64,000 nucleotides of DNA from Culex pipiens pallens (Eukaryota > Arthropoda > Insecta > Diptera > Culicidae). The translations under genes and the position numbers were made by a program. The notes beneath the pieces were generated by a model that did not search any database, was not told the DNA's origin, and worked only from the letters and a program-made list of their open reading frames with translations. The stretch lies in the NCBI RefSeq assembly GCF_016801865.2, contig NC_068937.1:125708398-125772397 (forward strand). The letters run 5' to 3'. This document shows positions 56,372 through 64,000 of this stretch, one piece after another; position 1 is the first letter of the stretch; every line of letters starts with the position of its first letter.

Positions 56372-58162
56372 CCCGAGCATGGGTAAATAACAAGGGAAAT
56401 GCGTAATAATACCTTTCTCTGGTATCAATACCAAATTTTGGTATTCCTGGACCCTTTAAAATTTTTCTTAAGGATTATGCAAGAGCAAAATGTGGTATCA
56501 TACCAATTTAAGGTATTGTTTTGATATTGCAAAATTGCAGCATTTGTCAATGGTCGAACACCACATTTTGGTATTCTTTTGGTATTACAGTATTTTATCA
56601 AATTCCTCTGAAACTATGGGAACATTTTGACTAATTTTGACAAAATAATTAATTTTGCGCTAAAATGATGTATCAAAGCAAATGCCTTCATTGAAAACCG
56701 GAAATTATAAACTTGATTTTAAGCATTTTTGATATACCCCCTAAAGAAATTACTTGAAATTCTGAAAAATTTTCTAAGTCATGATGGCACATTTTGGTAT
56801 TATTTTGGTATTAAAGTGTTTCATCAAATTCCTTTGAAACTATGGGAAAATTTTGACCAATTTTGACAAAATAATTAATTTTGCGCTAAAATGATGTATC
56901 AAAGCAAATGCTTTAATTGAAAACCGGAAATTTCAAACTTGATTTTAAACATTTTTGATATACCCCCTACAGAAATGGCTTGGAATTGTGGAAAATTTTC
57001 TAAGTCATGATGGCACATTTTGGTATTATTTTGGTATTAAAGTGTTTTATCAAATTCCTCTGAAACTATGGGAAAATTTTGACCAATTTCGACAAAATAA
57101 TTAATTTTGCGCTAAAATGATGTCTCAAAGCGAATGCTTTCATTGAAAACCGGAAATTTCAAACTTGATTTCAAACATTTTTGATATACCCCCTAAAGAA
57201 ATAACTTGAAACTGTGGAAAATTTTCTAAGTCAGGATGCCACATTTTGGTATTATTTTGGAATTGAAAGGTTTCATCAAATTCCTCTGAAACTATGGGAT
57301 TTTTTTTATGAATTTTAATGAGATAATTAATTTTGCGCTAAAATGACTTGAAACCCAAAAATGTTAAAGCTGATTTTCATTTTTTTTTACATACCCACTA
57401 AGATTTTTTTTAAAACGTTGAAATTTCTCTAAGTTGGGATAACCAAATACTTTCAAAAACGAGTTAATCGACAGATTATTGAATTTTGGTGAATTTCAAT
57501 CCAGTTTCATTTTAATAATACTTATTTTTCAATCTTTTTATTTTCAAAAGCTTCAAGAACTTCAAGCACAGGCCGTTCATCAATGACAAATGCATTCGGT
57601 GTGGTGAAGAATATCACTAAGAACAACATGGAATCATCAGGTGAGTAGATTTGGCTGTTGCATATGGATCATTTCCGTTTTTTCACTAACTGCAACTGCT
57701 GCACTAAAAATGGTATGAAAATACTAAATTTTGGTATTACTTGTGCAAATACCAGCGACCAAAATGTGCTCTTGGTTGCCCAGTAATAGATGGTAAAATA
57801 CCATGAAATCATATCAAAATCTTGTATGTGGAAGATCACAGGAATACCAAAATATGACTTTCCAAGGGCGCGGGAATACCTAAAATTAAAACCATGGCAA
57901 TACCAAGTTTTGGTATTCAAGCAATGTTCAAAAATCCAGAAGATCTCAAGTTGGTATTGAAATGATTTTATTTTGTGGTATTATTTTACCTTTGGAATAA
58001 CATGGTTTGGTATTGTTGTGCCCTTCCACATACAAGATTTTGGTATGATTTCATGGTATTTTACCATCTATTACTGGGCAACCAAGAGCACATTTTGGTC
58101 GCTGTTATTTGCCCAAGTAATACCAAAATTTGGTATTCCCGTGTTATTTACCCCTGCTCGGG
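56372..58162. mobile_element. 1.8-kb foldback element inserted in the LTR
   Basis: The ends are CCCGAGCATGGGTAAATAAC at the left and the complement of CCCGAGCAGGGGTAAATAAC at the right. AT occurs outside both ends, so a 2-bp duplication or a longer terminus (ATCCCGAGCA) is possible. It contains the 226-bp tandem repeats at 56480-57400 and an internal inverted repeat (57717-57870 with 57990-58140) sharing ACCAAAATGTGCTCTTGGTT. It is non-coding; the many TTTGGTATT words are a property of this family. Confidence 0.85.
56480..57400 (+). repeat. 226-bp tandem repeat, ~4 copies
   Basis: The block CAAATTCCTCTGAAACTATG recurs at about 56600, 56826, 57052 and 57278, exactly 226 bp apart. Each unit also has AATTAATTTTGCGCTAAAAT, GATATACCCCC and ACATTTTGGTATTATTTTGG. 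The fourth copy is partly diverged. Confidence 0.9.
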
Positions 58163-58321
58163 ATGACTCATGATCCACACCTGTACATAAGCTTAATTAT
58201 TTGTCGCGCAACGCGAGTCGACGGGTAAAATTATTTATGCTTGCGTAAGCGCGCATGGTCAGAACTGTGGTGAGGATCGAAAAATGGACAAATTTAATGA
58301 TTTAAATTTGAGGTCGCTGCA

Positions 58322-58332
58322 TTCCCCCACAC
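58322..58332 (-). other. Polypurine tract of the LTR element
   Basis: GTGTGGGGGAA on the minus strand directly before the LTR start at 58321. A second copy, TAAGTGTGGGGGAG within a duplicated CTAGCTGATAAGTGTGGGG clause, lies about 190 bp upstream (about 58510-58525). Confidence 0.6.
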
Positions 58333-59488
58333 TTACCAGCTAGATGTTTGTATTCTTGAAAAGCATTAAGAACATCTATCGAAAGTTATTTGTAGGTTGA
58401 AATAATATTGCCAAAGTTAATAATAAAAAATACTTTGCAAAAAATCATAAAAAGATACTTTAATGGCTGGCTATAAGAAATTGATTTAAAAAAATATTGG
58501 TTTGGTTAATCTCCCCCACACTTATCAGCTAGATGATCGTCTGAAAGAAATGATCATCTATGGAAAGAATATTGTCGGGTGTAATGATCGTGCGGTTTAC
58601 AATTTGTTCTTCTTGTGCTTTCTTGTAAATTGCTTTATAATTATAATTGTTCTTTTGATTTTTCTACTGTAAAATTATTTTCATTACTCTTTTGATCTTC
58701 TGTCCTATTAAATTACTTGATTTACTGTTTTTAACTTCTCTTGTAAAAATATTTTCATTGAAACTGATTTAAATAAACTTGCATTTGAAATTAATTTTCA
58801 TTATCTCTCCTAAAAAAAATCATTGCATTTTTCCCACTGTAAGCAAAATTTGTTGTTGTTGTAGAACTGTGTTGATCGGCTGGATGTTATCATCGTCGTC
58901 TTCCATCAAAAATCGTCTTATCGTGAGGCTATTCATTTCACAGTGACTTGGTCAATTGGTCAGTTTTCGAGGCTAAGGTGTTGAATTTCGTCGATTAGTG
59001 CAATTGTCGTTTCCATCATGAATTATGCTTCATAACCCAGCTGTGAGTTGACTATGGTCAGTTTTGAGAGTGCATTGACTTCTCATTTGCTGAGTATTGT
59101 GAATTGTTCGTAAATCCAGTATTTTTGTCCAAAATTGACTTTTCCAGTTGCTTTGTATCTTTGACAATCTCAAATTATTGACATCGGTTGATGTAATTCT
59201 TGTTTAGGAAATGTTGTTTGTCCAAAATTGTCTTTTCGTGTAATTTGCAACTTTGGCTTTTGTAAATTAATGACATCGGGTGATGTTATCATTTGTTTGT
59301 CATGATCTTCTCCTTTTCAATAGTTTCAGGCGTGTAGTATGCATTTTTGTTCCATAATTGATGTTTCGCATTTCAATCATCTTTACTTCGCTTGATTCCA
59401 CATTTCGATTTAGTGATTTGTTTTACGTGAATGTCTCGTTACTAAAATTGCGTTTTAATTCGTACTTGATCCTCATTGATATGACCTT

Positions 59489-59635
59489 TTACAACAACAT
59501 CAACAACGTTACCTGTTCGACTTCCCGCATGACTTTGCCACTCACCATCTTGCCATCACAAACTTCTGCATACGAACGCGTAGAACCAGCATACGAACGC
59601 GTCGATCCTTGTGTTTCGTCTCCCGTCTCTGCCAT
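59489..59635 (-). CDS. Small frame with 7-residue repeat in the LTR element
   Basis: Minus-strand ATG in a good context (AAAATATGG) opens a 48-residue frame: MAETGDETQG, then two copies of the heptapeptide STRSYAG/STRSYAE encoded by a 21-bp tandem, then VCDGKMVSGKVMREVEQ. Immediately after the Gln codon is CAG/GTAACG, a plausible donor, so the real product could be spliced; without splicing it ends TLLMLL and stop. The coding look (polar residues, repeat in frame) is better than chance but the frame is short. I do not recognise it. Confidence 0.3.
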   Translation of the reverse strand: MAETGDETQGSTRSYAGSTRSYAEVCDGKMVSGKVMREVEQVTLLMLL

Positions 59636-60145
59636 ATTTTGCTTAAGTTTTTAGTTTTGTTTCTCCCACAAAAATTTAAAACTTGTTTTCTTCGCATGAA
59701 CAATATATATTATAATTTTCAGGAATCTATCATTTAATTTCTGTGCAAAATTGAAATTCAAATTTACTTACAATCTTATAAATCTTGTTGATATTTTTAT
59801 ATGAAATCAGTTCTATTTTTTTTTTAATACTTGAAAAAATCAGTTCTAATTGACTATTATTTTTATACTTGAATAAAAAAAATTACTCTATAAAGTTTTT
59901 CATTGATCTATACGTCCTATCATCTTGTCATTGCAAAACTGCGTATGTTAAAATATCCTTTCTGTTATTCCAACTTTTTATGAAATCTGTATGTCATTCA
60001 GTGTTTTCAAATCTGTTACACTCATTCAGTCAATTTGTTTATTTGAGCAATTCGCAATAAAATGTTGATTTTGCAAGAAAATTTGTTGGTTCAATTTTCA
60101 GTCTAATGATAATGTTCTGTTTTTTTTCCCTCTGAACTTTATCAG

Positions 60146-60245
60146 TTTAAAGGTGTTCTTCCCTTGAAGCATTATTTTATCCCTTAAAAATCCCTTGAAG
60201 CATTATTTATCCCTTGATTTTCCCTTGAAGCATTATATATCCATT
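60146..60245. repeat. Short tandem TCCCTTGAAGCATTAT, 3 copies
   Basis: Three imperfect copies of a ~30-bp unit containing CCCTTGAAGCATTAT. It lies in the 3' region of the LTR element. Confidence 0.75.
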
Positions 60246-61593
60246 CCTTTTAATTATCATTTGACTATCCCCGTAAAGTGCAAATGTTTTGAAATGTTAT
60301 TAACATATTGAATCCCCCCATGGATTACAACTGTTTTGAAGCTTTATTCGACATAAAAACTCTCCCCATAGAGTATAATTGTCTACTTTTTTTTCCCCCT
60401 TTGGCGTTGCTTTATCAGTTTTTGTATCCCTAGATCGGAACTTATACCGTTCTTTTCGATCTTTTTAGATTCCCCACGATATACTCACAAATTTTACCTT
60501 TCCTTGAGCTGTAGTTCATATTCGTCCTTGTTGAAATTGTTGTCTTCTTGATCGTCTTCCAATGGTTTCCTGTAAATCCTTCGTATGAGCGTATAAAAAT
60601 CTGAAAATATATTCTTAATCCATTGTTAAGTAAATTATAAAACACATGTTTACATTCAACTTTCATTCTGGGTGGCCTTCCCTTGTCCAATTATTCTCAC
60701 ACACATTCTTACTTGCATACATGTTGTTTTGGAACATTTAATAATCACACCATCTTCATTTGCTTGTCGTTGAAATTTCATTATTGTTCAGTCCGTTTGA
60801 TTTGTTTTTATTTGTAGTTAAAAATTGCGTCATTGTTTTTCTAATACCCTGTTAACCCATTTTAGCTCAATTAAGTATATTCCCAAAATTGCAACCCAAC
60901 AGCTTCTTAATTGTTTTAACGTGTTTCATCACTGCTTCATTATTATGTTTATATTTGATCATAATCGCTTCACGTGTCAAAAAAAAAATTATGTATAAAC
61001 TCAGTACTGGTATTTTTCTTAATCTGTTTCTTGTTTAAATCCCATCAATTTTATCATTTGTAAAACATCTTTCATCACAATTCATAACATTCTTGTTTGC
61101 GCATTTCTTTTTTTTTTTTTAAATGATCATTCATATTTTGTTTAACTCAACATTCATTTATCATATCAAATCAATCATATATTCTTTTTTCATGTTTATT
61201 TTTCTATATAAAAAATCGGTATTTATAACACATTTGTTTGATTCATTTAGTTCTCTTGATAACAATCGTTTTTTTTCTAATTCATCAATCATATCAGTTC
61301 AATAAGTTTATTATTATTATTATTTTTTTTTAATGTACATAAATAATCCCGTGTGTTAAAATAAATATTTTAATTCATTGCAGTCTTTAGATATTGATCG
61401 TTTATGATACTATGTCATTCATTGCATAACTCGCTTATTTTTTTTTTTTACTTTATTTTAATGGTACTGTAATTGTCAAAAATATTTGTCTTGTATTGGA
61501 GCATTTAATTTTAAATTATGATGTATATTGTTAAAAAAAAATATTAAATGTATTTTAATACGGGTACATTGTGAACTATCATTTAGTGTTATG

Positions 61594-63894
61594 TTAATCA
61601 TTATATTTTCTAAGTCTATTATTATGTACATTTTCAAATTTGTTTCCATTTTTAATAGTGGTCGTTTGATCGCTGTTAAATTTAACGATATCGTAAGGGC
61701 CTCGCCACTTATTTTGTAACTTTTGACCAATTCCTGTTTGTACCATTTGTACCAAAACTCTATCTCCCCACATTGGTACCCAATCATTTGTCTTTTTGTC
61801 ATAAATTTCCTTTCTCTTTTCTTTGGACAATATTAAGTTGTTTCTAGCAGTTTCATGAGCATCCTTGAATATATCTTTCATTGAACAAATATAGTCGTCA
61901 TAATTTAAATCTGAATCATTGATTTTATAAATTGTGCTTGGTATAGTAGCTTTTCTTCCATACAAAAGTTCATAGGGAGAATATCCAGTTGATGAATTTT
62001 CTGTAGTGTTGTATTCAAACATAAAATATGGTATTAATTCATCCCAACATTGTGGATCTTTGCCAATAAAATTTCGTAAATAAACTTTCAATTCTCTATT
62101 TGATCGCTCTACTAAATTAGCTTGAGGATGATATGCACTTGTAACGATCTTTTTAATGTGTAATATTTTGCATGTATGTTGCAATAATTTGCTTACAAAG
62201 TTTGTACCTCGATCGGTTACAACTTCTTTAGGAGCACCAAATTTACACACAAAGTTTTCGACAAAAGTTCTAGCAACAGTAGTACTTTCTTGGTTTTCCA
62301 TGGGAGCTACAATCAAAAATCTTGTTAAATCATCTTGTATCACAAGTCCACAATTGTTTCCATTATTAGAAATTGGTAACATAACCACATCCATATAAAT
62401 TTTATCAAAAGGTTCATACGATGTTGTCGTAATTTTCATTGGCATCTTATTTGCTGGCCATATTTTATTCTTTTGACAAGAATCACATTGCTTTACATAA
62501 TTCAAAACATCTCTTCGCATATTTTCCCATGTAAATAGAGGACTCATTCTTTTAATCATTCGTTTACCTCCAACATGACCACCCAACGGTGCGTCGTGAA
62601 AATCTTTAAGCACTTGATCTCTGTCTTCTGGCTTTACATAAATTCGTTCATTTTCTGTTGCATACAGTGTAAATGACTTTGAACGTTTCATTGCAAAAAA
62701 TCGTAATAAGTTTAGTTCCAACTCTGTTTTAAATATTCTATGAGAAATAATTTGTATAACTGATGCATCTTTAACAAAATCAGGATAATCTTTAAAGCTT
62801 TTAAATAAACCATCGAAAAATTCTTCATTTTTAACTGCTGAACGATATGTTCCATTCAAAATTAAACCCCAAATTTTCTTTTGCGGGAATACAAATATGT
62901 TTTCATTGGTGTAATCCTTAATACCATGTGGAAGGTCAATGTATTTACTCAATTCTTTGTGTACCGTAACACTGTTTAATATCATAAATGTAGCTTCGGC
63001 TTGTTCAAATGGTATAATATTTTTAGAGAATTTTAAAACGTTAAAATCGATATCTGTATCTTGGAAATCCTTGTAGGTAAATGTTTTATCGTTGCTATCA
63101 TCGTCATTATCTAAATTTATGTCAATTTGTTGAAGTCCATTCATATTATTATTCCAATTAGTATTGTTTCTAGATGAATTCTGTCTGTTTGGAGTATTTG
63201 TTGAGTTTTGATTATCTGAAATATTTTGTCTATTTTGTTTTGCTTGTTGACGAGTTGTAATTGCTACTAATTTTGATGCTTGTTTATCATCTGCATGATC
63301 TTCATCATTATTTAAACGTGAGAGAAAATCTGCAACCACATTTTCCTTTCCTTGCTTGTAACGAATTTCACATCCAATGCCTTGGATTTTCAAACGAAGT
63401 TTTGTCAAAGTTGGTGATGTTTCCTTCAAATGCCATAGAGCTACCAACGGTCTATGATCTGTGTAAACGATAAAGTCTTGGTTATAAATAAAATGTTTGA
63501 AGTGGTCTACTGCCCAAACAATAGCTAGTAGTTCCTTCTCGATAGTAAAATAATTTCTTTCTGACCCGATAAGCGCACGACTTGCGTAAGCGATGGGGTG
63601 ATCATTTGACTTCTCATTAGTAAGAACTGCTCCGATAGCATAATCGCTAGCATCAGTTGTCAAAACAAATTTGTCATTATAGTTCGGTCTAACTAAAACT
63701 GGTTCTGAAATTAAATAGTTTTTTAATTCTTCAAAAGCATTTTCACATTCTTCTGTCCAAATAAATTTCACATTTTTCTTTAGTAATGCATTAAGTGGCT
63801 TACGTTTATCTGCAATGTTTGGAATAAATTTTCCATAAAAATTAACAGTTCCCAAAAATGATCTCACATTTTTAAATTTCGGTATAACTTTTGT
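61594..63894 (-). CDS. pol: Ty3/gypsy Pol fragment: RT thumb, RNase H, integrase
   Basis: Polyprotein part with the order of Metaviridae. Numbering from the GTG at 63867: residues 2-17 match the end of the reverse transcriptase (RSFLGTVNFYGKFIPN); RNase H covers about 65-190, with TTDAS (72), IEKE (about 110), YTDHRP (137) and ADFLSR; an Asn/Gln-rich linker covers about 193-265; the integrase H2C2 zinc finger is at about 425-465 (FHDAPLGGH and CDSC); the catalytic core has Asp near 492 and 551 (VTDRG) and Glu near 586 (LVERSN); a GPY motif (KWRGPYDI) and basic tail end at the TGA/TAA stop at 61594. The upstream frame closes at a TAA at 63895-63897, nine codons before the GTG, so palm and fingers with the YxDD site are absent here. 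The integrase Asp-Glu spacing is 34, one less than the usual 35, because a Gly is missing before LVER. This copy cannot make a whole Pol. Confidence 0.95.
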   Translation of the reverse strand, partial: TKVIPKFKNVRSFLGTVNFYGKFIPNIADKRKPLNALLKKNVKFIWTEECENAFEELKNYLISEPVLVRPNYNDKFVLTTDASDYAIGAVLTNEKSNDHPIAYASRALIGSERNYFTIEKELLAIVWAVDHFKHFIYNQDFIVYTDHRPLVALWHLKETSPTLTKLRLKIQGIGCEIRYKQGKENVVADFLSRLNNDEDHADDKQASKLVAITTRQQAKQNRQNISDNQNSTNTPNRQNSSRNNTNWNNNMNGLQQIDINLDNDDDSNDKTFTYKDFQDTDIDFNVLKFSKNIIPFEQAEATFMILNSVTVHKELSKYIDLPHGIKDYTNENIFVFPQKKIWGLILNGTYRSAVKNEEFFDGLFKSFKDYPDFVKDASVIQIISHRIFKTELELNLLRFFAMKRSKSFTLYATENERIYVKPEDRDQVLKDFHDAPLGGHVGGKRMIKRMSPLFTWENMRRDVLNYVKQCDSCQKNKIWPANKMPMKITTTSYEPFDKIYMDVVMLPISNNGNNCGLVIQDDLTRFLIVAPMENQESTTVARTFVENFVCKFGAPKEVVTDRGTNFVSKLLQHTCKILHIKKIVTSAYHPQANLVERSNRELKVYLRNFIGKDPQCWDELIPYFMFEYNTTENSSTGYSPYELLYGRKATIPSTIYKINDSDLNYDDYICSMKDIFKDAHETARNNLILSKEKRKEIYDKKTNDWVPMWGDRVLVQMVQTGIGQKLQNKWRGPYDIVKFNSDQTTTIKNGNKFENVHNNRLRKYND

Positions 63895-63897
63895 TTA

Positions 63898-64000
63898 CTC
63901 ACCCTAAACTGCCAGATTTCCCTGGTCGTCTTCTTGTGTGTTCGATGCGGCTGAATTTCGTCTCCAGTTGATCCAGATGATCTCGTTGTTGAATCCCTAG
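63898..64000 (-). other. Sequence upstream of the broken pol frame
   Basis: On the minus strand this is less A/T-rich than pol (CTGGATCAACTGGAGACG, CGACCAGGGAAATCTGGCAG) and ends at a GGGTGAGTAAAC sequence that resembles a splice donor. It does not encode the reverse transcriptase expected here. It could be 5' untranslated sequence joined by internal deletion, or another element. A different frame stays open across the joint, but shows no known domain. Confidence 0.4.

Larger units (their letters stand above)
55440..58321 (-). repeat. Candidate 3' LTR, ~1.1 kb without insert
   Basis: On the minus strand a polypurine tract GTGTGGGGGAA ends at 58322 and is followed by TGCAGCGACC, the expected TG start of an LTR. 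The LTR-like sequence then passes the nested element (56372-58162) and includes a TATA box (TATAAAAA, 55954-55947) and an initiator-like GCAGTTAG about 30 bp further. The far end is not certain: a CA near 55440-55490 is expected. The frame at 55642-55935 in this block is not a host protein. Confidence 0.55.
58333..61593 (-). other. Long A/T-rich 3' region of the LTR element
   Basis: About 3.3 kb between the pol stop and the 3' LTR with no long frame. It has a duplicated ATTGACATCGGTTGATG-type unit (59120-59190 and 59218-59300), a short tandem of TCCCTTGAAGCATTAT at 60146-60245, and the small frame at 59489-59635. There is no recognisable envelope gene. Either the third gene has decayed or this family carries a long untranslated region. 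Confidence 0.5.
55440..64000 (-). mobile_element. Ty3/gypsy LTR retrotransposon, 3' portion
   Basis: Minus-strand element running from beyond or near base 64000 down to about 55440. It has a pol frame (61594-63894), a long A/T-rich 3' region (58333-61593), two polypurine tracts (58322-58332 and about 58512-58522), and a candidate 3' LTR (58321 down to ~55440) split by a foldback element at 56372-58162. No gag, protease or reverse transcriptase palm is visible. The 5' LTR is not in the window. Confidence 0.75.

Overview
The window is eukaryotic nuclear DNA, most likely from a culicine mosquito, with Culex favoured. This rests on the dense nest of short insect-type DNA transposons, on repeat families I associate with culicine genomes (recalled, not searched), on abundant CpG in otherwise A/T-rich DNA, and on spliced exon fragments with GC-rich third positions. 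Nothing looks bacterial, plasmid or phage. Nearly all open reading frames are chance frames in repeats.

Layout. 1-9.3 kb: a long foldback element interrupted by a 163-bp MITE, an ~820-bp (CTAAAAA)n satellite, a likely terminal coding exon with a membrane segment (minus, 4588-4741), and a second foldback element (6005-7590) interrupted by a tRNA-derived SINE. 9.3-16.6 kb: a hAT-like MITE, a pogo-like MITE and degenerate repeats. 16.6-18.1 kb: GC-richer unique DNA. 18.9-22.3 kb: a five-layer transposon nest. 22.3-25.6 kb: a clear first coding exon on the minus strand (23536-23629) and its upstream region. 25.6-29.5 kb: repeats with a second SINE. 29.5-31.3 kb: a 17-bp minisatellite. 33.6-34.5 kb: an A/T decamer array. 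35.8-36.1 kb: a MITE carrying a tRNA-like block. 38.7-41.1 kb: more DNA transposons. 43.3-46.3 kb: two candidate plus-strand exons with compatible phase, separated by an intron filled with a dispersed TTGGTAGC motif; the motif recurs at 48.8-50.6 kb. 47.4-52.5 kb: three copies of an unidentified ~215-290 bp element with splice-donor-like sites and a hairpin. 53.5-55.3 kb: more MITEs. 55.4-64 kb: a Ty3/gypsy LTR retrotransposon on the minus strand, with its 3' LTR split by a 1.8-kb foldback element, a ~3.3-kb non-coding 3' region, and a pol frame holding RNase H and integrase but lacking the reverse transcriptase palm.

The host genes are seen only as isolated exons inside very large introns. 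The first exon at 23.6 kb and the terminal exon at 4.6 kb share strand and order, so they could be two ends of one gene, but no connecting exon was found. Many insertions can be proved from the sequence alone, because the interrupted host repeat also exists uninterrupted in the other palindrome arm or in a paralogue. The least explained structures are the TTGGTAGC regions and the three-copy donor/hairpin element.
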